Shown here: positions 15,479 through 25,726 of the stretch, piece after piece
How positions within the stretch are numbered: position 1 is the stretch's first letter
Layout: the number at the start of each line of letters is the position of its first letter
Source: an uncultured Methanomicrobiales archaeon
GTDB lineage: Archaea; Halobacteriota; Methanomicrobia; Methanomicrobiales; Methanospirillaceae
NCBI GenBank assembly: GCA_903832665.1
Contig: CAILCG010000018.1
Coordinates: forward strand, 1-64,000
Direction: 5' to 3'
DNA: 64,000 nucleotides
Notes under the pieces: model-generated
Seen by the model: only the letters and a program-made list of their open reading frames with translations
Database searches by the model: none
Told to the model about the DNA's origin: nothing
Made by a program: the position numbers and the translations under genes

Positions 15479-16527
15479 GAGTACAACCTCCCGATAACCG
15501 GTTCTCCGGCTTTGGGCATGGTGATATTTTCGACATCCGGGTCGATTCTCCGTATGGCCGATTCCTCGCTTGAGATGAAGAGGCGATCCCCGGATTCCCC
15601 ACTGACAAGCGGGCGGAGCTTGATCCGGTCCGTGAAGCCGACAAGGGAATTCTCATTTGCAACGCAGATCGCAAACGGCCCGTTCATGAGCGCCGGACCG
15701 TAGGTGAGCCGGATGGCCCGGTTGAGCTCCTGCTTTTTTGGCGGCATGCGGTCGATCTCCGCCCAGAACGGGGGTGCGAGTGCCCGGACCGCCATCTCCT
15801 CGGAGAGCCCGTGCTTCCGGACGAGCAGGTCGACAAGGTAGGCAACGACTTCGGTGTCGGTATACATCGTGCATTTATACCCGTAACTCTCGATGTACTT
15901 CCGATTGGTACCATAGGATGTGATCTCGCCGTTGTGCACAACGCTCCAGTTCAGGAGATTGAAAGGATGTGCTCCTCCCCACCATCCGGAAGTATTGGTC
16001 GGGTACCGGTTGTGGGCAAGCCAGAGATATCCTTTGTAATCCTCAATCCGGTAAAAATTTGCCACATCTTCCGGCCAGCCGGCTGCTTTGAAGACACCTA
16101 AGTTTTTTCCCGAAGAGAAGATCAGCGCACCATTCTTTTCCGCGTTCACCTTCATGACCAGATGGGTAACGATGTCTTCATCGGGTGTGGTACTTTTCGG
16201 CATCAGGCTGCGATCAGGACGGAAAAAATATCTCCAGGGTGTGTGTACTTTCCGGATATTGGGCTGTTCATAGGTCTTGATCTGTTCATCATGAACAATC
16301 GTTCCCCATTTCTCGAGAAGGTTATCCAGCGGTGCTTTGTTCTCCCGGATATTATCAAAAAAAACATGGAGCGCATAATAGTCTTTATAATCCGGATATA
16401 TCCCATACGCGACATAACCGGCACCCTCGCCGCTTCCCCGCTCATCCATCATGGCGAGCGAATCTCTGATCTTCCCGCCATCCATGAGCTGGCGGTTCCT
16501 GTCAATTACACCAATTATACCACACAT
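15475..16527 (-). CDS. Glutamate synthase, glutamine amidotransferase subunit (350 aa)
   Basis: The protein begins MCGIIGVID, so the catalytic N-terminal Cys of class II (Ntn) amidotransferases is present after Met removal. Further family marks are WLAHNRYPTNTSG, WSVVHNGEITSYG and the NSLVGFTDRIKLRPLV block. It hydrolyses glutamine and channels ammonia to the FMN subunit. Length fits the stand-alone archaeal subunit. It is the first gene of the operon; a TATA-like box (minus strand, 16551-16562) lies about 27 nt upstream of the start, implying a very short leader. The promoter region is shared with divergent glnA. Confidence 0.92.
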   Translation of the reverse strand: MCGIIGVIDRNRQLMDGGKIRDSLAMMDERGSGEGAGYVAYGIYPDYKDYYALHVFFDNIRENKAPLDNLLEKWGTIVHDEQIKTYEQPNIRKVHTPWRYFFRPDRSLMPKSTTPDEDIVTHLVMKVNAEKNGALIFSSGKNLGVFKAAGWPEDVANFYRIEDYKGYLWLAHNRYPTNTSGWWGGAHPFNLLNWSVVHNGEITSYGTNRKYIESYGYKCTMYTDTEVVAYLVDLLVRKHGLSEEMAVRALAPPFWAEIDRMPPKKQELNRAIRLTYGPALMNGPFAICVANENSLVGFTDRIKLRPLVSGESGDRLFISSEESAIRRIDPDVENITMPKAGEPVIGRLYS

Positions 16528-16550
16528 ATTATCACAGAGAACAATGATCC

Positions 16551-16562
16551 ATTATACTAAGC
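16551..16562 (-). promoter_or_regulatory. Probable TATA box of the glutamate synthase operon
   Basis: On the minus strand this reads ttagtataatgg. Its spacing of about 25-30 nt from the ATG at 16527 suits a transcript with little or no leader. No BRE was confirmed. Confidence 0.4.
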
Positions 16563-16605
16563 ATTTCTTGAAATTGAATATGAGCATTCGCTCAATAATG
16601 TAAGT

Positions 16606-16620
16606 AAAATAAATATAAAT
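16606..16620 (+). promoter_or_regulatory. TATA box of glnA
   Basis: The AT-only stretch aaaataaatataaat is a good archaeal TATA box. Transcription would start near 16640-16645, only a few bases before the ATG at 16648, and the operator at 16631-16644 would cover the start site. Confidence 0.6.
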
Positions 16621-16630
16621 ACCATTGGGT

Positions 16631-16644
16631 GGAATCTTTCTTCC
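16631..16644 (+). promoter_or_regulatory. NrpR-type operator at glnA
   Basis: The sequence ggaatctttcttcc is an exact GGAA-N6-TTCC palindrome, the operator form known for the methanogen nitrogen repressor NrpR (established in Methanococcus maripaludis). It lies between the TATA box and the start codon of glnA, where a bound repressor would block initiation. It is also about 105 bp upstream of the divergent glutamate synthase operon. A second exact site is found before amt (18010-18023). Confidence 0.7.
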
Positions 16645-16647
16645 ATT

Positions 16648-17973
16648 ATGTCAGCAGACGTAACGAAGATGCTCAAGAAAATTGAGGCGGATAAAGTCAA
16701 ATTCATTCGCCTGCAGTTCACGGATATCCAGGGGATGCCAAAAAATGTTGCTATCCCCTCCATCCAGGCTGAGAAAGCCCTGACGGAAGGAATCTGGTTT
16801 GATGGATCCTCTGTAGAAGGATTTGCACGAATCGAAGAATCCGACATGATCTTAAAGCCCGATATGGCAACCTACGCAGTCCTTCCGTGGAGACCCCAGG
16901 AAGGCAAGGTCGCACGCTTTATCTGTGACGTCCAGACGTACGGCAACAAGCCCTTTGAAGGCGACCCCCGTTATGTCCTTCGTAAAACACTGGCTGAAGC
17001 AGCAAAGATGGGATATACCTTCAATACCGGACCTGAACTTGAATTTTTCCTGTTCAAGATGTACGACGGAGTGCCCACCACAGAGTTTGAAGACCATGGA
17101 GCATATTTCGATCTTGCACCGACTGACTCAGCAGAAGACGTCCGGCGCGATGTTGTCCTCGCCCTGAGCGACATGGGATTCGAAATTGAAGCATCCCACC
17201 ACGAAGTCGCTGACAGCCAGCATGAGATTGACTTTAAGTATGGTGCTGCGCTTACCACAGCAGACCGCGTTATTACCTTCAAGTTTGCTACCAAGTCGAT
17301 TGCTCTCCAGTACGGTCTCCACGCATCCTTCATGGCAAAACCGATTGCCGGCATCAACGGAAGCGGTATGCACACCCACGGATCGTTGTCCAAGAACGGC
17401 AAGAATGCATTCTACGATGCAAACGCCGAACTGCAACTTTCCGACACCGCGATGTATTATATTGGCGGTATCCTGAAACATGCAAAGGCAATCACCCGGG
17501 TAGCCAACCCAACGATCAACTCCTACAAGCGCCTTGTACCCGGTTATGAAGCACCCTGCTACTTATCGTGGAGTGCAGCAAACCGCTCAGCCCTTGTGCG
17601 GGTTCCGGCAGCCCGTGGCAACAGCACACGTGCAGAGTTCCGTAGCCCCGATCCGATGTGCAACCCGTACCTCACCTTTGCCTGCATGCTTGCAGCAGGT
17701 CTTGACGGAATCAAGAACAAGATCATGCCCCCGGAATCGACAAACACCAACATCTATCACCTCAATGCAAAAGACCGCAAGAGACTTCACATCGAAATGC
17801 TGCCAGCAAGTCTTGCTGAAGCAAATGCAGCAATGCTCAAAGATGAAGTCATTTGTAAAACCCTTGGCGACCACGTGGTGGAAAATCTTACCCGTATCGC
17901 AGAGATGGAAACTGACGCCTTCCGCCTTGCAGTTCACCCATGGGAACTGGAAAGGTACCTGGCAACCTACTAA
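16648..17973 (+). CDS. glnA: Glutamine synthetase type I
   Basis: This 441-residue protein has the length of a GSI-alpha enzyme and shows its landmarks: LQFTDIQGMPKNVAIP and WFDGSSVEGFARI (beta-grasp domain), PELEFFLF (metal ligands), the NGSGMHTHGSL loop, the ATP-binding KRLVPGYEAPCYLSWS, and RVPAARGNSTRAEFRSPDP. It makes glutamine from glutamate, ammonia and ATP, supplying the glutamate synthase encoded divergently. The ATG at 16648 lies 4 nt past the operator, so the leader is very short. The last conserved block (NLTRIAEMETDAFRLAVHPWEL) is intact. Confidence 0.97.
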   Translation: MSADVTKMLKKIEADKVKFIRLQFTDIQGMPKNVAIPSIQAEKALTEGIWFDGSSVEGFARIEESDMILKPDMATYAVLPWRPQEGKVARFICDVQTYGNKPFEGDPRYVLRKTLAEAAKMGYTFNTGPELEFFLFKMYDGVPTTEFEDHGAYFDLAPTDSAEDVRRDVVLALSDMGFEIEASHHEVADSQHEIDFKYGAALTTADRVITFKFATKSIALQYGLHASFMAKPIAGINGSGMHTHGSLSKNGKNAFYDANAELQLSDTAMYYIGGILKHAKAITRVANPTINSYKRLVPGYEAPCYLSWSAANRSALVRVPAARGNSTRAEFRSPDPMCNPYLTFACMLAAGLDGIKNKIMPPESTNTNIYHLNAKDRKRLHIEMLPASLAEANAAMLKDEVICKTLGDHVVENLTRIAEMETDAFRLAVHPWELERYLATY

Positions 17974-17990
17974 TTTTTTTTGGTTTCAAA
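17974..17990 (+). terminator. Poly-T terminator after glnA
   Basis: An eight-T run (aatttttttttgg-like) directly follows the glnA stop and precedes the amt promoter, as expected for an archaeal terminator. Confidence 0.5.
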
Positions 17991-18023
17991 CATTAAATTT
18001 AAATATGTAGGAATGCAATTTCC
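17990..18023 (+). promoter_or_regulatory. amt promoter with NrpR-type operator
   Basis: An AT-rich TATA-like stretch (ttaaatttaaatatg, 17993-18007) is followed at once by ggaatgcaatttcc (18010-18023), an exact GGAA-N6-TTCC palindrome like that at glnA. The operator sits where polymerase would initiate. It is followed by a long leader of about 190 bp before amt, in which nothing further was recognised. Confidence 0.65.
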
Positions 18024-18217
18024 TTCTAACAATTGTACAAAACTAACAACCTAGTAAACGAACAGGATTGATAAACAGCGAATTTTCCTGTGACCAATCC
18101 CCGAACTTAAGATCCGACTTTGGAATCTGAAAGAAATTGCACTTACAATCCAAGCATCTTCAGGAAATGAGTTAAGAACCAGAACAAACAATGCAGAATA
18201 TAATTAAGGTGAAATGA

Positions 18218-19776
<1,559 letters not shown>

Positions 19777-19979
19777 AAAAATTCAAAAAATAAAACCACA
19801 TTTTTCCAATTTTCCATTCAAGAAAAGCTAACATCAATAATATAATCCCAGTTGATAGATTTTGTTGAAAACCAAGTAATCTGCAAAGACCTGTTCTTTC
19901 CGTATAGTCAAATCTCCATTGGGAAGAGTTCAAAGCAGATTGTTATTTAGTATAATGACGAAGATTTAATACTGCAATT

Positions 19980-21116
19980 ATGATCCCGTGGCTCAATTCC
20001 AATTTTAAAAATTTTAAACCCAATGCCAAAATCGCCCTCAATGCCACGCGGCATATGAATAAAGTCGAACGAAAGAAATTATTTTCTCCAGACATCGAAC
20101 CAATGCGAACAGCAGAAGGGCGCTGGTTCGAAGCAATTGTATATGAGATGTTTTTAGAAATCTCAAAAAACTCCCACCGGATAAAATATCTTGCCATGAA
20201 GGGTGCTGATGCCCCCCAGCAGCGCGAGAGGGTCCAGTTAGATCAAAATGGTATTTTTTATTCAAAATATGGAGATATCACAGTAAGAGGAAATGGCCAG
20301 GATCTTGCGGAATTCGATCTGCTTCTGGTCGATTCCGACAATCATATTGCTTTTGCAGAAGTGGTAACATCTCCTGCTGATTTGAAAGAATTTGAACAGG
20401 AGATTGAATTTAAGAAAAAACTCCTGGGCTATCTCTATAATCAGAAGACCACACCATTTTTACTCATCTCTTCATTTGATCTCTCCAACTACTCTGTTGT
20501 CAAACGGCTTGCAAAGGACAAAACGAATGCAATCATCAACACAAGTTCATGCGAGCAGATCAAATCGCTGGTGAAACATTATCGTCCCCGCATTCTCTAC
20601 AATAACCCTGACAACCATCCAAAGTTAATCCGGGCTACTGACATCCCGACAAAAAACCCGTTTGATTATAAACGATATCACGACGAAGTGCGCAACCAGT
20701 TTTTTTCGGAGATTTCTAAAACGAGCGGAAAGAAAAACATGGAGTTGACGAGCCAGACCGGACAGATCGTTAAAAAAGTCCTTTATGGCGGATTATTTCC
20801 CCCGGCAATAAAAGTTCTCTGTGATTCGTACGGACTTTCGGTAAAAGGAAAGAAGATAGAGTATGCGGATTTTTCAAAATACTATTCAAAGGCGATCATA
20901 GCTACAGATCTTCCCGGATTTGAGCTGATCATCTACCTGCGATCAAAACAGAAGAAAGAATACCACAAAATGGTGCAGGTAAAAGACGGGCATTTTAAAT
21001 TTGAACGCCCGACACCCCCTAAAGTGGGCTTTTTCCTCTGGTTGGAAGCAATTCAACCGTCTCTCGGCACAAGAATTACCCTTCAGGTACTTGACACGTT
21101 TTCAATAAAAGAGTAA
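19980..21116 (+). CDS. Hypothetical protein with a possible PD-(D/E)XK-like nuclease fold (378 aa)
   Basis: The central part contains GQDLAEFDLLLVDSDNHIAF followed by AEVVTSPADLKEFEQEIEFKKKL. The spacing Asp...Glu-x-hydrophobic in a beta-hairpin, followed by a helix with Lys residues, resembles a PD-(D/E)XK core, but the usual Lys of E-x-K is replaced by Val, so a catalytic role is uncertain. The N-terminus (NSNFKNFKPNAKIALNAT) is basic and the C-terminal 80 residues look like a separate beta-rich domain. There is no good ribosome site at ATG 19980; a leaderless transcript is possible (TATA-like stretch near 19944-19955). It has its own promoter after glnK. No family is recognised. Confidence 0.6.
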   Translation: MIPWLNSNFKNFKPNAKIALNATRHMNKVERKKLFSPDIEPMRTAEGRWFEAIVYEMFLEISKNSHRIKYLAMKGADAPQQRERVQLDQNGIFYSKYGDITVRGNGQDLAEFDLLLVDSDNHIAFAEVVTSPADLKEFEQEIEFKKKLLGYLYNQKTTPFLLISSFDLSNYSVVKRLAKDKTNAIINTSSCEQIKSLVKHYRPRILYNNPDNHPKLIRATDIPTKNPFDYKRYHDEVRNQFFSEISKTSGKKNMELTSQTGQIVKKVLYGGLFPPAIKVLCDSYGLSVKGKKIEYADFSKYYSKAIIATDLPGFELIIYLRSKQKKEYHKMVQVKDGHFKFERPTPPKVGFFLWLEAIQPSLGTRITLQVLDTFSIKE

Positions 21117-21292
21117 TTTAAACGATAAATACCGATGAATAGCCTTTTAAGGTTAAAAACCAGCACGCACGAAATAAAGTGATTTTTGTCTATCAGATTT
21201 GTACCGTTTTTATTTTTTTGCAGTGACGATAGATTTATAAAAAAAAAATACCGGGGTAATTCCCGGAGCAGAGGTAACAGATTATCAGCGTT

Positions 21293-22882
21293 TTAGTCGA
21301 GAAGCTGACCCATCGCCTCGTCATATCGCGCGGACATGACGTACTCAATACCTGATACGCCAGCTGCTTCCTCGGTCAAAGCCATCAGGTCATCGCGGGT
21401 GATGGTCAAGAGGTTGAAGTTCCTGCTCCCGGCCATGAGCTGCTGGAGCCCGGTGCGGAATTTCGAGGAATAGGTGTAGAGACCGACTGCACCCATGGGG
21501 ATCTCCTTCATCCGGGAACCATATTTCTCTTTGAGCTCTTCATAACAGACGAAGATCTCCTGAGCCGTGTTACCGTACTTGGATACAGATTTGGGCAGGT
21601 CGCCTTCCTTAAGCCACTTCTCGATGTTCTTGCCAACCATCCCGGGAATCATAAGGCCGCGGCCCATGCAGACTGCCTTGAAGTAGGGGCTACCCATCGC
21701 AAGCGCCTTGAAGACACTGGGCTCATCCGAAAACCCACCTGCCATGGCAAGGTCAGGTACACGATAGCCTTTCTTCTCAAGTTTTTGTGCAAACTCGTAG
21801 GTAAGCGCCTGGAGGTAGAAAGTCGGAATACCCCATTCATTCATCATTGGCCACGGGCTCATACCGGTTCCGCCAGGTGCTCCATCTATCGTCAGGAGAT
21901 CGATCTTGGCCTCTGAACTGTACCGGAGGGCCATTGCAAGTTCGACCATGGAATATGCACCGGTTTTTAAGGTAACTCTCTTAAATCCGATATCACGGAG
22001 ACGGTCAACCTCTTCGAGGAATCCTTCCTTGGTAACAAAACCAAGGCGGGAGTGACGCTCGAACTCCTTTATGGCGCCAGCCTTGAAAGCTGCCTGGTTC
22101 TCCTTGAGAGTCGGATCCGGCAGGACAATATAGCCTCGCTTCTTCAGTTCGATAGCGCGCTCAAGGGTCTTGACCTTAATCTCGCCACCGATACACTTTG
22201 CACCCTGGCCCCATTTGAGTTCGATTGTGTTAAGATTGTGCTTGCTTGCTACGTACTCTGCGACACCAAGGCGGGTGTCTTCGACATTCATCTGGACGAG
22301 GATTTCTCCATAACCCTCGTGAAATTTCCTGTACACATTGATACGACGATCCATCTCGGGGGATTCGATAACTTTACCCTTATTGTCGCGCTTCAGGCCC
22401 GGGTCTATCCCGCAGACGTTTTCCCCGCAGACCAGAGTGATGCCGGAGATTGCCGCACCGACAGCGAAATGTTCCCAGTTTACGCGTGCAATTTCTGTAG
22501 AGCCCAGAGCCCCGGTAAAGATCGGAACCTTCATCTTGACTTTCTCGTCCCAACCGTACTCGGTCTCAGTATCAACGGAGTAGAAAACCGCTGAGTCCGG
22601 ACCGATCTCGGTACCTTCTGGTAGACCCTTTGCCCCTTGTGCATATCCCTGGATATTGAGGTGGGAGTAATCAATCGGATAGTTCTTGTCTGCCCCGGCA
22701 GTCATTTCTCCGAACGGGCCGGGGTAAAGGACTTCCCTGCCACGGAACGTGGATAACCAGATCTCACAGCTGCCTTTGCAACCATCAATACAGCGGGTAC
22801 AGATACCGGAACACGGAGCAACATCCCGTGATCGGTTCACCGTCCCCGTTGCTTCATTCGCATTTGGCTGTCTAAGATTCAT
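21293..22882 (-). CDS. FMN-type glutamate synthase-like protein (529 aa)
   Basis: The N-terminus carries a cysteine cluster (CSGICTRCIDGCKGSCEIW, residues ~23-43) that probably binds an iron-sulfur cluster. The rest is an FMN-binding glutamate synthase-type barrel: IFTGALGSTEIARVNW, NTIELKWGQGAKCIGGEIKV, LTIDGAPGGTGMSPWPM and DLAMAGGFSDEPSVFKALAMG. It lacks the amidotransferase and GXGXG domains, so it differs from the operon enzyme at 13-16 kb. Such stand-alone proteins occur in methanogens with uncertain roles; an ammonia-dependent glutamate synthase or another FMN oxidoreductase is possible. It stands alone on the minus strand with AT-rich flanks. Confidence 0.85.
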   Translation of the reverse strand: MNLRQPNANEATGTVNRSRDVAPCSGICTRCIDGCKGSCEIWLSTFRGREVLYPGPFGEMTAGADKNYPIDYSHLNIQGYAQGAKGLPEGTEIGPDSAVFYSVDTETEYGWDEKVKMKVPIFTGALGSTEIARVNWEHFAVGAAISGITLVCGENVCGIDPGLKRDNKGKVIESPEMDRRINVYRKFHEGYGEILVQMNVEDTRLGVAEYVASKHNLNTIELKWGQGAKCIGGEIKVKTLERAIELKKRGYIVLPDPTLKENQAAFKAGAIKEFERHSRLGFVTKEGFLEEVDRLRDIGFKRVTLKTGAYSMVELAMALRYSSEAKIDLLTIDGAPGGTGMSPWPMMNEWGIPTFYLQALTYEFAQKLEKKGYRVPDLAMAGGFSDEPSVFKALAMGSPYFKAVCMGRGLMIPGMVGKNIEKWLKEGDLPKSVSKYGNTAQEIFVCYEELKEKYGSRMKEIPMGAVGLYTYSSKFRTGLQQLMAGSRNFNLLTITRDDLMALTEEAAGVSGIEYVMSARYDEAMGQLLD

Positions 22883-23141
22883 AACTACACTCCATTTTTA
22901 ATAACGAATTGATCCCCGGTGAAAACACGAAAGGGATGTTTGAGCGAATATTGATCTCAAACTATTTTTTCTTTGAAATCTGTTCGCTAATAAGCGCTTG
23001 CTTTCCACCCCTTAATAACAATTGCGTTTTTTTATCACGGTGGCAATACATTTCCACCCTGTTTTTACATAAAATACGATCAAAAAATTGATTTTTTATG
23101 AAAAAAAATAAAAAAATCGAAAAATCAAAAAAATAAAAAGC
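22883..23141 (-). other. AT-rich intergenic region with terminator of the DUF362 gene's neighbour
   Basis: Contains the promoter region of the 21293-22882 gene at its left side and, at 23098-23138, long A runs on the + strand (T runs on the minus strand) right after the stop at 23142, a probable terminator for the DUF362 gene. No gene is seen. Confidence 0.45.
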
Positions 23142-24243
23142 TCATATCTTAATCAGATCATAAGCGCGGTTGCCCATACCAACTTCTTCTGCGTACTGGC
23201 ATTGACGGAATCCATCAGTCTGCGCATGGACACCTTTGAACTTGTCCTCTCCTTTGTGGTGATGGGTTGTGAGAAGTGAGTCCGTATATCCCTGCTGCTG
23301 GTTGACAAGATCAAAACTCGCGGTATCAATGGCTACGGGATCGAGCGAGGCCAGGATTCCGATATCCGGGACAATCGGTGCATCACTGAACGGGAAACAA
23401 TCGCAATCGGGAGTTATGCGAATTAAAAAGTTCATATAACCTATCTTCTTCTCTTTTCCTTTCGTGGCCCCATACGCATATTCAACCATCCGTTCCATGA
23501 ATTCCGGTATTTCCGTTACCCAGTCGATGTCAATGGCATGCGCCGTACAGACATGCATGCACTCAAAACAACCAATACACAGTTCTTTGTCTATGACCGA
23601 AGTGCCTTTTTCAATGCAGATTGCGGCTTTCGGGCAAACCTCAATACAGGATCCACAACCTGTGCATTTTTCAGCAATGGAAAACGGGCGGGCATTATGT
23701 TGGGCACGTTTTCCTTCCGGAGGCGCACATCCCATAGCAAGATTTTTGAGAGCACCTCCGAAACCCGATACGATATGGCCCTTAAAATGACTCAGGACAA
23801 TCATACTGTCAGCTGCAGCAATATCTCCGGCTACCGATACCGTACTGAAATGTTTTTTCCCGATAGGAACATGGGTGATATTTTTACCGGACAGACCATC
23901 GGCTATAATGACAGGAGCTCCGGTCACAGCATAATCGAATCCGTGCAGAATAGCAGTGGTGATATGCTCAAACGCATTTGATCTGCTGCCCAGATAGAGG
24001 GTATTGGTATCAGTGAGAAACGGTAGTGCCCCACACTCTTTTACCTTCTCGACAACCTGGCGAATATAGACCGGACTGATAAATCTTCCCTATCTCTCCG
24101 AAATGGAGTTTAAGCGCAGTCTTATCATGGGGAGTGATGAGTTCTCCAAACCCGGCACGTTCAAAGAGCCTGCGTACTTTCACTGTTGTGCATTCCTGAT
24201 CGGAACTCGCTATGAGGCTTGCAAAATATACCGGACTTTTCAT
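23142..24243 (-). pseudogene. DUF362 ferredoxin-domain protein, frameshifted
   Basis: The N-terminal part (ATG 24243 with ggagaa upstream) reads MKSPVYFASLIAS ... LKLHFGEIGKI and then loses the frame; in the next frame the protein continues as ISPVYIRQVVEKVKECGA, then PFLTDTNTLYLGSRSNAFEH, and on to the C-terminus. The break is at the AAA run at 24081-24083, consistent with one inserted base. The C-terminal part has SHFKGHIVSGFGGALKNLAM and two 4Fe-4S motifs (CTGCGSCIEVCP and CIGCFECMHVC). DUF362 proteins of this size are common in methanogens; function unknown. Whether the gene is dead or a sequencing error cannot be told; the rest is well conserved. Confidence 0.8.
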
Positions 24244-24302
24244 GGCATTTCTCCAACGGTTTGAGAGTGACACCTGAAAAGAGAATAATCCATCGGTGAA
24301 AA

Positions 24303-25676
24303 TCAGACAAGATTATTGAAATTCCGCGTCTTCTTCCGGGCTGTTCCGTATCGGGTGAGATCGCACGAACGATCATAATACTGACGGGAAAGTTCCCCTT
24401 TCCCTAACTCTTTCATGCAGATTCCGAGGCTGTTCCAGGATTCAGCATGATTCGGGTTGATTGCAAGGACATTGTTGTATGCCTTGACAGCAGCTTCGAC
24501 TGCATTCTTCTGTCCGCGCAGGATACCGATTCTCCGGAGCATCTCGGCCCGGGTGAACAACAACTCCTCTTCAGAAGGCAACAACTCACATGCCTTATCA
24601 AAATTCCTGAGTGCCTCTTCATCCTTCCCAAGTTCTCGCAGGCACACACCCCGGTCATGCCATGCGTATGCCATGGTTGGATCCGCTTCAATCGCCCGAT
24701 CAAACCAGGATATTGCCTCTGCATATTTTCCTTCACGGAAAGACAAACGAAGTCCTTCTTTATGGCTTGACTTGGCCTTTCCCAAAATTTTATCGAACAT
24801 ACCACTTTTTGTCGGGGTGGTGGCAAGAGACTGGGTATCACTTGCGGAGAGTGCTGCCTGTCGTAGAAGTTCCTGCCCGAGATCATCTGATATGTCTTTT
24901 ATGGATCCGATTGATGCGACAAAAGCCCCTTTCGCATCATAAAGTGCCATCGCCTTCATCCATAATACCCGGTCACTTCCATCCGGATTCAGACATTTTA
25001 TCCAGGCGATAATCGAGCCCTGTTCTTTGTTTATTATTGTGTACCGGTTTTTCGTGATCGTCTCATCTTTTTCAAAGATCAGTTCGGTAAGCATGAGAGT
25101 TTTAACGCCAAAAAACGGTACCGAATGACTGCCATCTTTTTTTCCGACAATATCTTTTGGGTCGATACCCGTGAGGGCAGTCATCTCTGTATTCCATGCG
25201 ATTATGACACCTTCACGATTGATTGCAAAAGCAGCATCGGGAAAAAAACTGATCATATCGGCAATGATCTTTTGAGCAACGCCTAAAGATCTCCCGACAA
25301 ACCGTCGTTCAACGGCCCGGTCAATCATGTGTACCAGTTCACGGAATTCCGATGAGGGAATCTCACCTTTTTTCAGGAAAAAATCCGCACCGTTATTGAG
25401 GGCCTCAATCGCTGCATTTTCGCGGCCTACGCCCGTGAACATTATGACCGGAGTTGTATCCCCTTTCGTCCGGATAATTTTTGATAACTCGATACCGTTA
25501 ATTTCGGGAAGGTAATAATCGATAACCAGCGCGTCGAAGCTGGTATTCATCAATATTTGTAACGCTTCTTTTGAAGACGAAGCTGTCTGCACCTTCATGT
25601 TCCCGAATCGTTCGAGAAATGTTTTTGTTACATCGAGGAGCAACTCTTCATCATCAACAAAAAGAACTGAACGCAT
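24303..25676 (-). CDS. Response regulator with PAS domain and TPR repeats (457 aa)
   Basis: Residues 1-120 are a receiver domain with the acidic pair D8-D9, the phospho-acceptor D53 (VIDYYLP) and the conserved Lys in FFLKKGE. A PAS domain follows at ~140-265 (FFPDAAFAINREGVIIAWN), ending with the PAC-like motif GSIKDISDD. From ~310 to 445 there are three TPR repeats (AISWFDRAIEADPTMAYAWHD, EALRNFDKACELLP, AVKAYNNVLAINPNHAESWN). No kinase or DNA-binding domain is present, so output is probably through protein contacts. The gene is followed by the DUF362 gene on the same strand. Confidence 0.85.
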   Translation of the reverse strand: MRSVLFVDDEELLLDVTKTFLERFGNMKVQTASSSKEALQILMNTSFDALVIDYYLPEINGIELSKIIRTKGDTTPVIMFTGVGRENAAIEALNNGADFFLKKGEIPSSEFRELVHMIDRAVERRFVGRSLGVAQKIIADMISFFPDAAFAINREGVIIAWNTEMTALTGIDPKDIVGKKDGSHSVPFFGVKTLMLTELIFEKDETITKNRYTIINKEQGSIIAWIKCLNPDGSDRVLWMKAMALYDAKGAFVASIGSIKDISDDLGQELLRQAALSASDTQSLATTPTKSGMFDKILGKAKSSHKEGLRLSFREGKYAEAISWFDRAIEADPTMAYAWHDRGVCLRELGKDEEALRNFDKACELLPSEEELLFTRAEMLRRIGILRGQKNAVEAAVKAYNNVLAINPNHAESWNSLGICMKELGKGELSRQYYDRSCDLTRYGTARKKTRNFNNLV

Positions 25677-25726
25677 CGGGATATCCTTTAAAAGGAGTGA
25701 TTTTGTAAAAAGAAAAAGCTTGGGAT

